Source: Ruegeria arenilitoris (GTDB lineage Bacteria; Pseudomonadota; Alphaproteobacteria; Rhodobacterales; Rhodobacteraceae). From it: DNA of 64,000 nt. Within the stretch, counting starts at the first letter, position 1; each line of letters begins with the position of its first letter. The translations under genes were made by a program, and so were the position numbers. This document shows positions 25,242 to 33,984 of the stretch, piece after piece. The notes beneath the pieces were generated by a model. The model was given only the letters and a program-made list of their open reading frames with translations, was not told the DNA's origin and did no database searches. Location of the stretch: contig NZ_WQHP01000010.1 in NCBI RefSeq assembly GCF_013035315.1, positions 80,421 through 144,420 of the forward strand. Reading direction: 5' to 3'.

Positions 25242-27116
25242 TCATCTGCGAGGTGTGTACCAAATTGGTGATGTGTAGGCTCGCTCCTGTAGCGAAAGCG
25301 GGGCTTCGTTAGGGATCTGCGTTCCGAACACCTTTGCATCATATGTCGTCCACCGTGGTGTCGGTATTGCCAACACTCTCACGTAGTAGAACGCGCTTTG
25401 CGTTGGGTCGTAGTCCGGGTCTTCCCAATATCCGGCGAGAATTGCCTGGCCGATGTCGTTTGTCCAAGAAGCGGTTTCTACGTCTACCGTATTGCCAACA
25501 GGGCCGTCACACGCCGCGTTAATAAGTTCACGCCCACCGCAAGCTACATCATAAACACGTTCCGACGTTGTACCGTCACTGTTCAGCCAGCCTTTGACAA
25601 TCTGAATGCGGTCGAGGTTCGCCCCATCGGGATCACGAAGCGCACGGACCAGAAAGCGCGGAGAGCGACCGTTACTGTCCACTGGCAAATCCGCCCCCAT
25701 CGGGACGCCATTTTCATATCCATACGCGGCAAAATCCGCACGTGGCAGGTCGGTTTCGTCGAATTCATATCCTGCAAAAACGCGAACACGCATGTGCGGC
25801 CCAGTGGTGGCATAGACTTCTTTTCGAGCAAAAGCATCCCAAATGGCCTCGCGGGTGTTTTCCCTTGCCCAAACGGCCGCCAAACCCGACGCCGAAGTCT
25901 GCCATGCATATTGGGCAACACTCTCGTCACCACCAATACCGCCGACGACCTCTTCAAAACGGATCGGGTCAGCAGTAGGTTCAACAGCCGCGACTTTCCC
26001 GAAGAAATTGTCCTCGCCAACCGTGGACAGCGATGTATGAGCGTCCGTTGAGCCGATCACGCCAAACTTGAACGGATTTATCCCAGTTGCCGCCTCGTAT
26101 CCAAGTCCGCGGCGCAACGCGGCCCGTGCATACTCGCGCGGAAGCATCTCCGGTGTTTTGGGCTCTGGTCCAAGTTGTCCTTTGTCCCAAGTTTCGAAGT
26201 CGGCAAATTCATCGTCTGGTGACAGCATGGGATGTGCTTCGCCGTCACCTTTCATTTGCGTGATTTCGTAGATCGGTTCCCACTTGGCACGCTGTTTGAA
26301 ATACTCAACGTCGAACGGTTCGCCCGACAAGCGCACTTCGTCAAACATCAACCCGTTTGACAAATTGCCATTGTGCGGGATCGCAAGCAACTTTTGGCCT
26401 GTTTTCTCTTCGGCTTGTTCCATCCATGCCCAAAGGTCTTCGGGGTCGAAGCTATCAAAGTTCGAGAACGGGATGATCTTGTCAGCGCCCTCTTTGCCAC
26501 CGTTGAATATGACATTCCTGTGTAGGTTGTTCCGCTGTGGGTTCGAGGTCCACTCGAACCCGATAAGCGCAGTAAACAAACCCGGTTGATTGTGTGCCTC
26601 AGCGGCAGAGGTAATGTTGCTCCACGCAGTTTGGTAAATCTCCTGATAATCTGCCAATGGGTCTGTGCCAGTGGACTTGGCTTGGCTCCAAATGGACCAT
26701 GCGCCGACGGGATCACCGGCTTCGACGGCCGCGTTCAGTTGCTGGCCAAACTCCGTGGAAAGCAGCGTGGCATCTTTGGCTGAGAGCAGCGGCGCAAGAC
26801 CAAGGTTCTCGGCGTGATCGGCAACAACCAGAAAATCCAATGGTCTGCGCAACCTAGCTTCGACGCCAGTGCTAGATGTCACCACCTCGCCTTTGGCGAA
26901 ACGATACGCTGCATCAGGGTCAAGTATATTGCCGATCATACCAGCATCGGTGGAGTAAGAGGTATGCAAGTGAGTGTCGCCGAAAAAGACCTGATTGGGA
27001 AAGTCTTGTTGTGGGTAGGGAGAATATTCTCTGTCGCCGGGTTGAGTGCTTGGGACGTCCTCGGCATACGCGGCAGCAGTATACGCAACAGTCAAAATAG
27101 ACGCTAAACGGAGCAT
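25242..27116 (-). CDS. Secreted DUF3604 protein (PHP-like putative metal hydrolase), locus A
   Basis: This 624-residue protein has a signal peptide (cleavage after about AYA, residue 17). A PHP/amidohydrolase-like set of metal ligands is visible: His49 and His51 (GDTHLHTS), Asp100-His101 (VADHAE), His248 (IPHNGN), and Asp358 and His360 (GSTDAHTS). The DUF3604 family is common in marine bacteria and its reaction is not established. It is closely similar over its whole length to the protein at 59576-61501, down to the C-terminal RAYTSPIWYTP. It is divergent from a sulfatase gene, as locus B also pairs DUF3604 with sulfatases. The ATG has GAGG eight bases upstream. Confidence 0.88.
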   Translation of the reverse strand: MLRLASILTVAYTAAAYAEDVPSTQPGDREYSPYPQQDFPNQVFFGDTHLHTSYSTDAGMIGNILDPDAAYRFAKGEVVTSSTGVEARLRRPLDFLVVADHAENLGLAPLLSAKDATLLSTEFGQQLNAAVEAGDPVGAWSIWSQAKSTGTDPLADYQEIYQTAWSNITSAAEAHNQPGLFTALIGFEWTSNPQRNNLHRNVIFNGGKEGADKIIPFSNFDSFDPEDLWAWMEQAEEKTGQKLLAIPHNGNLSNGLMFDEVRLSGEPFDVEYFKQRAKWEPIYEITQMKGDGEAHPMLSPDDEFADFETWDKGQLGPEPKTPEMLPREYARAALRRGLGYEAATGINPFKFGVIGSTDAHTSLSTVGEDNFFGKVAAVEPTADPIRFEEVVGGIGGDESVAQYAWQTSASGLAAVWARENTREAIWDAFARKEVYATTGPHMRVRVFAGYEFDETDLPRADFAAYGYENGVPMGADLPVDSNGRSPRFLVRALRDPDGANLDRIQIVKGWLNSDGTTSERVYDVACGGRELINAACDGPVGNTVDVETASWTNDIGQAILAGYWEDPDYDPTQSAFYYVRVLAIPTPRWTTYDAKVFGTQIPNEAPLSLQERAYTSPIWYTPRR

Positions 27117-27248
27117 TTAGTAACCTCATATTTCGCAGAGAGAATACTATGCTTGTTGCAAATATCTAAGACGCAATATCAATAACCGTTTCGTTCGCTA
27201 CGCGGACTTTGAGCAAATTTCACTGAATGCCCCCACCGAGCCGAATGC

Positions 27249-27290
27249 GGCAGAAGAAGGGTCCCGCAAACGCTTTTGCGGGTTTCTGCC
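27249..27290 (+). terminator. Two-tier hairpin in the leader before the locus A sulfatase
   Basis: An inner stem CCCGCAAA/TTTGCGGG (27263-27282, CGCT loop) followed by TTTCT sits inside outer arms GGCAGAA and TTCTGCC. It looks like a rho-independent terminator on the plus strand, about 90 bases before the sulfatase ATG. It could stop upstream transcription or attenuate the sulfatase message. Confidence 0.6.
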
Positions 27291-27381
27291 GGAAATATTT
27301 GAAGCCTTTAGTGCTTCCGATAAAAGTCCCGGATTTGTGGTAGGTTATTCAGCATTGACAAGAAATTTAGGGAGGAAAAAT

Positions 27382-28929
27382 ATGAAATACAGAACAAAAT
27401 CTACAATACTCGCGGCCTTATTTGCTGCAACTGCTACAGCCGTTTGCGCACAAGATGAACCTCCTATGAACTTCCTGATTATTTGGGGAGATGACATCGG
27501 GTTTTGGAATATTAGTGCCTACAACCATGGCATGATGGGCTATCAGACTCCCAACATCGACCGTATAGCCAAAGAAGGCGCCCTTTTTACCGATTGGTAC
27601 GGAGAGCAGTCCTGTACGGCAGGTCGAGCGGCTTTCATAACTGGGCAATCTCCCATTCGTACGGGTCTAACTAAGGTCGGCCTTCCCGGCGCACCTGAGG
27701 GCATGCCCGTGGAAGATCCCACCATCGCCGGATTACTCAAAAACCACGGATATATGACAGGCCAGTTTGGCAAAAACCATTTGGGTGATCGTGACGAGCA
27801 CCTCCCCACCAATCACGGTTTCGATGAATTTTTCGGGAACCTCTACCACCTCAACGCCGAAGAAGAGCCTGAAAATCCTGATTATCCCAAGGATGAAACC
27901 TTTAGAGAGAATTTCGGCCCGCGTGGGGTAATCAAGTCAACCGCAGACGGTTCGATTGAGGACACCGGGCCGCTTACAAAAAAACGCATGGAAACCGTTG
28001 ACGAAGAAGTCACGGCAAGTGCGTTGGACTTCATGGATAGAGCTGTTGAACAGGACAAGCCTTTCTTCCTTTGGTGGAATTCCACTCGCATGCACATTTT
28101 TACGCACCTGAAAGAAGAGTCCGACGGGGTGACAGGACTTGGAATTTATCCTGACGGCATGGTCGAGCATGATGGGCACGTCGGTGTTTTACTTGATAAA
28201 CTTGATGAGCTTGGGATCGCCGAGAATACTGTCGTTATGTACTCAACCGACAACGGAGCGGAGACGTTTACATGGCCGGATGGCGGAACAACGCCCTTCC
28301 GAGGCGAGAAAAACACGCAATGGGAAGGTGGCTATCGTGTTCCAACGGTAATCAAGTGGCCAGGCGTCATCGAGCCAGGGTCGAAGATCAATGGCGTAGC
28401 ATCGCACGCGGACATGTTGCCAACCATTATGGCTTCTGTTGGTGAGCCAGACATCAAAGAAAGGCTACTCGATGGTGGCGTTGAAGCCATCGGCCGCCAA
28501 TACAAGGCACATCTGGACGGCTACAATCTTCTTCCGTCGTTCTCAGGTGAAAGCGATGATTGGCCACGCAGTGAATTCATCTATTGGACTGACGATGGTA
28601 GCGTCGCCGCCTTGCGCTATGAACAATACAAGGTGACATTCTTAAAACAGAACGCACATGGACTTGATGTTTGGCTCTCGCCTTTCGAGGTTTTGCGCGC
28701 ACCCATGCTTTCAAACTTACGCAGCGATCCGTTCGAGAGAGCCGAAGAAGAGAACGCTATGGGTTACCAGCGTTGGTTCCTTGAGCATATGTTCGCAATA
28801 GCTCCTGCTGCCGCCTATGTTGGGCAATGGTTGCAAAGCTTCGAGGAGTTTCCGCCAAGGCAAAAACCTGGAAGCTTCAACCTCGACAACGTTATGGAAG
28901 AACTCACTAGCCGCGCTGGCAATCAATAG
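27382..28929 (+). CDS. Secreted arylsulfatase-family protein with atypical CTAGR active-site motif, locus A
   Basis: The 515-residue protein has a signal peptide (ending about CAQD) and the alkaline phosphatase/sulfatase fold. The metal-binding pair Asp37-Asp38 is in WGDDIGF, the formylglycine position is Cys78 in CTAGRAAFITGQ, and a later conserved metal site is at STDNGAETF. The usual CxPxR is CTAGR here, lacking the proline that aerobic formylglycine-generating enzymes prefer. It probably cleaves a sulfate ester in the periplasm or outside the cell. The ATG at 27382 follows GGGAGG. It is divergent from the DUF3604 gene. Confidence 0.88.
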   Translation: MKYRTKSTILAALFAATATAVCAQDEPPMNFLIIWGDDIGFWNISAYNHGMMGYQTPNIDRIAKEGALFTDWYGEQSCTAGRAAFITGQSPIRTGLTKVGLPGAPEGMPVEDPTIAGLLKNHGYMTGQFGKNHLGDRDEHLPTNHGFDEFFGNLYHLNAEEEPENPDYPKDETFRENFGPRGVIKSTADGSIEDTGPLTKKRMETVDEEVTASALDFMDRAVEQDKPFFLWWNSTRMHIFTHLKEESDGVTGLGIYPDGMVEHDGHVGVLLDKLDELGIAENTVVMYSTDNGAETFTWPDGGTTPFRGEKNTQWEGGYRVPTVIKWPGVIEPGSKINGVASHADMLPTIMASVGEPDIKERLLDGGVEAIGRQYKAHLDGYNLLPSFSGESDDWPRSEFIYWTDDGSVAALRYEQYKVTFLKQNAHGLDVWLSPFEVLRAPMLSNLRSDPFERAEEENAMGYQRWFLEHMFAIAPAAAYVGQWLQSFEEFPPRQKPGSFNLDNVMEELTSRAGNQ

Positions 28930-29322
28930 CTCTATCGGAACCCAACAAGCTTGGTTCGCCAGCTTGAATTCAAAGACAACCGTCTGTCGAAGTTGGGCAC
29001 ATATATTGTCCCCTTGGACTGAAAACTAGCGCAGTCCAAGGGAGAAGAGGAACATCGGCTTTGTCCGCAGAGTAGACGTTCGATGAAGCATGCTCCAGTG
29101 TCCGCTTTGCGGACTTTGCAGCCATCCGCATATTTACTCCAAAGGACCGCAGTCAGCCCAAACCAGACATTCAGAGTCGGACTTTGCAAAGTCCGGCGGA
29201 CGGAATAGGCGGACTTTCTTGCCTATTTGAAGATCATGCAAACTTCATTCAACTTGAGAACCGGTGTGGTAGCTTGGTCGAGTGAGTTCATGAGATCAGA
29301 TCAGTCCAATTGGAGAACGACC
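28930..29322. repeat. Intergenic region with dispersed repeat and 18-base perfect palindrome
   Basis: No gene is seen in these 393 bases. They hold AGTCAGCCCAAACCAGACATTC (29151-29172 region) followed by the perfect palindrome CGGACTTTGCAAAGTCCG at 29178-29195, with further GGACTTTGCA and GCGGACTTT words at about 29110 and 29210. The same words recur at 30586-30620, 35621-35634 and 43181-43200. Confidence 0.7.
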
Positions 29323-30444
29323 ATGCGTCATATCGAGTTATTTCGGATATTACCAAAAGCGACCATAGCCTTTGTGGCTTCAGTATCGATGGCCTGGGGA
29401 TGCACTGGCATCATGTTGACAGGGCAGGATGGAAGCATCGTTCGCGCAAGGACCGCCGAATGGGGGCCGTTCGATCTTGAGACAAAGATCAACATTATTC
29501 CGCGAGGTTTCACTTATACCGCAGGCGAAATGCCAGATGGGCAAGACGGAGCAAACTGGACCGGCCGATTTGGAATGGTCGGTATCAGCATGTTGGATCA
29601 TGGGGCTCCCGCAGATGGGATCAACGAAGCTGGGTTGACCGCCGGGTTGTTTTATCTGCCCGGCTTCACCGAGTATCAGGAGTACGACCCTGACCTTTCC
29701 GGCAACACGATTCCCGGCGATTTGCTCGCCAGCTATGTCCTTTCCCAATTTGAGACAGTTGAAGAGGCTGCCACAGGGTTGGCGAATGTCCGTGTCGTCG
29801 GGGTCGTGGATGAGACCTTAGGATTTCCATTCCCGTTTCATATGTTGGTTGCTGACCGGTTCGGCGGAAGGATCGTCGTCGAGTACATTGATGGTGACCT
29901 GACGGTTTTCGATGCCCCGCTTGGCGTGATCACCAATTCGCCAAACTACGATTGGCACATGACGAACCTAAACAACTATGTAAACCTGTCGGCTCTTGGG
30001 CTTCCCGAAGTTGAGGCAAGCGGCGTTACTTTCGCGCCCCTGGGCGCTGGGAGCGGTATGATAGGACTGCCAGGCGACTTCACACCCCCATCCCGGTTTG
30101 TCCGCGCAGTCGCCTTTTCCCAGACAGCGCGGGAGACGCAAGGTGGCTATGACACCGTACGCGAGGCATTCCGAATACTGGACAACTTCAACATTCCTGC
30201 CGATGCCGCTGAGGGCGCTTAAGACGATGTGCAGTCGGATGACCTACTTTACAGCGCAACACAGATCACAACCGCTGCGGACTCCCTGAACCTCGTTTAC
30301 TACTATCACACGATGTACGACCGAACGGTGCACATGGTTGATATGAAGCAGATTGACTTCGGAGCTATGGGAGGCGAGATGATCGTCTTTGAAACCAGCG
30401 GTGATCGCGAACCAACGTTAATCGATGTGACCCCAACGAATTGA
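29323..30444 (+). pseudogene. Linear amide (choloylglycine/penicillin V acylase-like) Ntn hydrolase, interrupted by an in-frame stop
   Basis: The protein begins with a signal peptide ending MAWG, followed by the N-terminal nucleophile cysteine (CTGIML) of the Ntn linear-amide C-N hydrolases. VITNSPNYDWHMTNLNNYV carries the conserved Asn region. A TAA at 30220-30222 ends the frame after 299 residues. The same frame then stays open for 73 more codons with strand-like protein sequence (SLNLVYYYHTMYDRTVHMVDM) to TGA at 30442-30444, which restores the family's usual length of about 370. So it is a nonsense-mutated gene unless the stop is read through. GGAG lies seven bases before the ATG. Confidence 0.75.
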
Positions 30445-30590
30445 CGTTTTACCACGTGGGCCGTGGCGGCATCACCGCTAGCTGCGGCCCAATAAAACTT
30501 CGGAATGGAGGGTTTACCGCTCCAGCGAGTTACCGGCGCTAGGCTCGAAGCCGCGTTCACCACTGTTCGCACTAGTGACTGGAGGCAGCC

Positions 30591-30620
30591 CAAACCGGAC
30601 GTTCACAGTTAGACTTTGCA
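30591..30620. repeat. Dispersed repeat copy (CAGCCCAAACCGGACGTTC)
   Basis: This copy of the AGCCCAAAC/SCRGACRTTC motif is followed by AGACTTTGCAG, matching the order at 29151-29195. It lies between the interrupted hydrolase gene and the P-loop gene; the 214-base gap shows nothing else. Confidence 0.6.
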
Positions 30621-30658
30621 GTTTCCAAAACGCCAAAGAGCGAACTTTCGCACGAGGG

Positions 30659-31444
30659 CTACACCCGATACCAGTTTTCAACTTCTCGGGCGGCTTCTTC
30701 GGCTGTAAAAGTAGTCTCTACCTCTGCGATTGCGTACTTTACTTCGCCTGAGCTAGCACTGATTTCTAAGACGTTCGCATCTAGGTCATGGGCTGAACCG
30801 GCATTTGAATAAATTGTATCAACCCCAATTCTGATAGCGTTTCGGTGTTGCAGTAGGTGCTCAAAAAACCGCACATAAATCATCTCCTCGTACGGAGAAT
30901 GACTGTCCGCTTCAGAGATCAAACCCAATTCTGCGACCTTGGCACACGTCAAACGCCAAGCCAGTTCCATTGTGGATGGTGGCGCGTCCCTGGCCTCATC
31001 AGGATGTTTAGGGTTCGCAAACGTAGACCTTCGAATAGCTTCGAGATTGGCACGCAAGCCCTTTGTGGGAACCGGATAAATGAATTTGGTTTCCTCTGAA
31101 GCTAAGGCAGGCTCAATCTGATCCGGCTGCGTCTGGATGAACTCTGAAAACCTGTTTCCGATGATAGGGACTTCACCGACAATCATGTCTGTGGGGTCGG
31201 CATGCTTCGCCAGCCATCGCGCCAGGGCTTTCCGCCCCCACAGCCCGGCTGCCTTTCGGATCAACGGATGAGTTCCATCCGAAACATCTGGATACTTTGC
31301 GAGTATGTCTTCGGTCTGAAACGCCGCGAGACCTGTATCCCAACGCATAATATGCACGCGACGTCCCAAGGAGACCGAAATGGATATCTGCTGACGCAAC
31401 AGGAATGACTTTCCTGATGCTGGTAATCCAGTGAAGAAAACCAT
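30659..31444 (-). CDS. P-loop NTPase/kinase-like protein of unknown function
   Basis: This protein has 261 or more residues. A Walker A motif, GLPASGKS, is at residues 6-13, very near the chosen ATG, for which no ribosome site is visible. The upstream frame is open and reads as plausible protein (RHLADAARRCR), so the true start may lie upstream at a non-ATG codon. The body has basic helices and a C-terminal helix ending AAREVENWYRV. The motif suits a small kinase or adenylate-kinase-like fold such as zeta toxins or APS kinase, but no partner antitoxin is adjacent and I do not assign a role. Confidence 0.6.
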   Translation of the reverse strand: MVFFTGLPASGKSFLLRQQISISVSLGRRVHIMRWDTGLAAFQTEDILAKYPDVSDGTHPLIRKAAGLWGRKALARWLAKHADPTDMIVGEVPIIGNRFSEFIQTQPDQIEPALASEETKFIYPVPTKGLRANLEAIRRSTFANPKHPDEARDAPPSTMELAWRLTCAKVAELGLISEADSHSPYEEMIYVRFFEHLLQHRNAIRIGVDTIYSNAGSAHDLDANVLEISASSGEVKYAIAEVETTFTAEEAAREVENWYRV

Positions 31445-31999
31445 GCGGCAACGACGTGCAGCGTCGGCCAGGTGTCTTCCAATCTCAGTGTCCGCAAAAC
31501 TGTCGATAGAAATTGCGAATCTCCTAGTTCGGTGTCGGCAATAGGCTGGAGCGGCGAGCGTTCACCACCTCCAAGATTGTTGCCCAAGAAATCCGGCGAT
31601 TTCACAGATGAATTGTCAACCTAAATTGCCCCAAAGTGAATTTTGCCTCTCAGTTACTCTCTTAACCACCTAATAACTCGCCGGTCTCAAAAATTGACCA
31701 TTCCGCAGCACACGCTTCTTGACGAGCGTGCGTCCTTGACTCTTCACAGACTAGGAACGACAAGTGTGTATTGGTAAAAAATTACTCGCTGCCGCGATGC
31801 TGCCGGTTACGATAATCCAATGGCCTTCAGACTAATTGTAGCATGTGCCTCAGCATAGGAACGGGTTCCGCTGGGGTCTTCGCTATGAGCTCGTTCCTCG
31901 CAAGCATTTGCAACTGTCACCTGACGTGCTCCAGTCATCGCGTGACCCATGAAAGAAGGCGCCGTATGAACAGCACATGGCTCTTAAATTGCGTGCTTG
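31445..31999. other. Intergenic region without a recognised gene
   Basis: The first part may encode the N-terminus of the P-loop protein on the minus strand if a non-ATG start is used. The rest is AT-rich and shows only short hairpins such as CACGCTTCTTGACGAGCGTG near 31707. I see no RNA gene or promoter I could defend. Confidence 0.4.
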
Positions 32000-32788
32000 A
32001 TGCCCGATAGATCAGGTCTCAGGCTCAGTTTCAATCAGTCGTTCATCGTGTTTACGCGCTGCATTCTTTGTCTGATCCCGACACTCTTGGTGTTGCTCTC
32101 AGGAACGCAGCTTCCTGCCCAAGTCGCAGGCAATGCCGATGGATCGGTTTGTGACGAAGGTTTCGAAAACAAGAACGGATCGTGCCAAAGAACAGACGTA
32201 CCAGAAAACGCATATTTGACGGGTAGCTCCTATGGTAGCGGCTGGGAATGCAATCACGGTTTCCAGAATGTCGGAGAACTCTGTGAGGAAATAAGAGTTC
32301 CTGAAAATGCCTATCTTGCATCAACCGGAGATCAGTGGGAGTGCAATCGGCTGTTCCAGCGTGTCGGGGAACTCTGTGAAGAAGTGATGGCACCTCAAAA
32401 TGGGTACGTCGAAACCCGGTTTGGCGTGCAGGAAATACACTGCAACTGGGGATTTCGTAAGGAGGATCAGGATTGTGTTGCGATTAATGTCCCGAGCAAC
32501 GGCCGCCTGACTGACAAAAACAGCGCGGATGGTTGGGTGTGCCTCAGAGGTTACAGGGCAGCGGAGAGCGGTTGTGAGCCTGTGGCAGTTCCACAGCATG
32601 CATACCTCGCGCCTGAAACTTATTCCGGATGGAAATGCGAACGTGGTTTTCGCGCAAACCGGGACAAGTGCGTTGCGATCCTTGTCCCTTCAAACGCTCA
32701 TTTGAATCGAAGAGGTGATGGTTGGGAATGTAACCGGCCGTTCACGAGACAGAACGACCAGTGCACCGAAAATGTGCCGCGACAATAA
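32000..32788 (+). CDS. Secreted cysteine-rich repeat protein
   Basis: This 262-residue protein has an N-terminal hydrophobic signal segment (about 15-36) and then six tandem modules of 31-33 residues after a half module. Each follows the pattern VPxNAYL...GWECNxGFxxxxxxC: a Val-Pro-x-Asn start, a Trp-x-Cys in the middle and a second Cys near the end. The cysteine pairs suggest one disulfide per module in the periplasm or outside the cell. I recall similar modules at the ends of other proteobacterial secreted proteins, but no function. The ATG at 32000 is preceded by an in-frame TTG. A 45-codon membrane-protein gene follows 46 bases later. Confidence 0.7.
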   Translation: MPDRSGLRLSFNQSFIVFTRCILCLIPTLLVLLSGTQLPAQVAGNADGSVCDEGFENKNGSCQRTDVPENAYLTGSSYGSGWECNHGFQNVGELCEEIRVPENAYLASTGDQWECNRLFQRVGELCEEVMAPQNGYVETRFGVQEIHCNWGFRKEDQDCVAINVPSNGRLTDKNSADGWVCLRGYRAAESGCEPVAVPQHAYLAPETYSGWKCERGFRANRDKCVAILVPSNAHLNRRGDGWECNRPFTRQNDQCTENVPRQ

Positions 32789-32834
32789 GTTAGTGGAAAC
32801 CAAAGTCGCCTGACAAATCCGGAAGGACTAAGCC

Positions 32835-32972
32835 GTGAACTATAACTCGATTGACGAAAACCTGGGTAAAAGTCTCAAAGCCGAAAAGGCGCGTCGCCGG
32901 TCCTACAGGATTAAGATATCTATTGCGTCAGCGGTGTGTGTTGTGGCGATAATTACCGTGGTGTTTCTCTGA
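32835..32972 (+). CDS. Small single-helix membrane protein
   Basis: This 45-codon gene starts with GTG, with GGAAGGA eight bases upstream. The N-terminal half is charged (SLKAEKARRRSYR) and the C-terminal half is one hydrophobic helix (ISIASAVCVVAIITVVFL). Its TGA overlaps the next ATG (TGATG), which supports real translation and coupling. Function unknown; it may anchor or modulate the neighbouring regulator-like protein. Confidence 0.55.
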   Translation: MNYNSIDENLGKSLKAEKARRRSYRIKISIASAVCVVAIITVVFL

Positions 32973-33661
32973 TGCGTAAAAATGCCCCTCAAGTAACTCT
33001 TCCCGGTTCAAAGATGTCAGCTCATGGTCTGGAACAAAGAGCATTTCAGGACCGCAGTGTTCGTAAGTCGCGGAACGCTGACGTATCAGGAGTGATTGAA
33101 GAAGAATTTGGAAAGTACTTGATTAAGGCTGGCGTTCTGAGCGGCAATAGTGTTGCACGGGCATTTCCTAAGCCACCGGCTAAAACGCAGGCAATGATTG
33201 CCGATGCAGTTGGCGAAACACCAGCATTGGCCATTGAAGCCTTAAAAGAAATTCTCGAAGAACGAGACAGGAAGCGAAGCGGTCAACGCCGTTTGGAGGG
33301 AAACTCCGGCACCTTCGTTCCCAGTGAAAGAGAATATGCAGAGGCATTACGCCAGATCAGGCTCACCCCTGCGCAGGTAACAATGCTCAAAGCACTTACA
33401 ATCGCAGGCAAGGAAGGTCTGACTATTGGTCACTTGTCTCAGGCAGCCTGTTACAAATCGCGCGAGGCCTGCATCAAGGTCTTCAAGAAAATCGGACTAT
33501 TAATTGCTGAATATCTGGAACTCGAACTTCCCGAAGCCGGATCGGCACAGAATGATGGCGCCGCCCAGGTCCTGGCCTTTTCTCACATCGAAAGTGACGA
33601 TGAGCCAGCAACTTGGATCATGCATCAGGAACTGCGCGACGCTGTTCGTTCGGTTCTATGA
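32972..33661 (+). CDS. Hypothetical protein with a C-terminal helix-turn-helix-like region
   Basis: The 229-residue protein has a basic N-terminus (about 1-40) and a helical middle with a charged segment (ALKEILEERDRKRSGQRR). Around residues 125-175 there is a winged-helix-like pattern (LTPAQVTMLKALTIAGKEGLTIGHLSQAACYKSREACIKVFKKIG). This suggests a DNA-binding domain, possibly a response-type regulator. I do not recognise the family. It is translationally coupled to the 45-codon gene before it, and the ParB-like fragment follows 74 bases later. Confidence 0.6.
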   Translation: MRKNAPQVTLPGSKMSAHGLEQRAFQDRSVRKSRNADVSGVIEEEFGKYLIKAGVLSGNSVARAFPKPPAKTQAMIADAVGETPALAIEALKEILEERDRKRSGQRRLEGNSGTFVPSEREYAEALRQIRLTPAQVTMLKALTIAGKEGLTIGHLSQAACYKSREACIKVFKKIGLLIAEYLELELPEAGSAQNDGAAQVLAFSHIESDDEPATWIMHQELRDAVRSVL

Positions 33662-33735
33662 CGTGCGTTCCAGCGCCTGCTTTTGAAGCGAAACCCGAAA
33701 CGGAACAAGTGCACGAAAGGTTGCTCACGTAGCTT

Positions 33736-33984
33736 ATGTTGGAGAAAAGACCATATCCGCTTGAATTGATCTATGTACCTGTGAAACGTGCAAAAACACT
33801 TGATCAGCAAAAAGTGCTGACGCTGGCCGAAGATATTCTGAAGAACGGCCAGAAGACCCCGATCCAGATACGCTCGGACAACAAGAGGTTCGTACTGATT
33901 GAAGGCCTTCACCGATTAGAGGCCATTCGCGCCCTAGGAGGTGATACCGTCGAAGCCTATCTGGTCCGCGCCAGACTACACTAA
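33736..33984 (+). CDS. Stand-alone ParB/sulfiredoxin-fold domain protein
   Basis: The 82-residue protein consists only of a ParB N-terminal-type domain: PLELIYVPVKRAKTLDQQKVLTLAEDILKNGQKTPIQIR, then FVLIEGLHRLEAIRALGGDTVEAYLV. GLHRLEA matches the G-x-HR box that binds CTP or phosphate in the superfamily. No helix-turn-helix or dimer domain follows, so it is not a working ParB; it may be a ParB-like nuclease-type module or a fragment. Its 3' end overlaps the convergent desaturase gene by nine bases. Confidence 0.75.
   Translation: MLEKRPYPLELIYVPVKRAKTLDQQKVLTLAEDILKNGQKTPIQIRSDNKRFVLIEGLHRLEAIRALGGDTVEAYLVRARLH

Noticed and set aside
31261..31605. Separate 114-codon ORF upstream of the P-loop gene
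   Set aside because: It overlaps the P-loop gene in another frame; the coherent reading upstream is in the P-loop frame instead.
33736..33984. Functional chromosome or plasmid ParB
   Set aside because: Only the N-terminal ParB-like domain is present, with no helix-turn-helix, dimer domain or ParA next to it.
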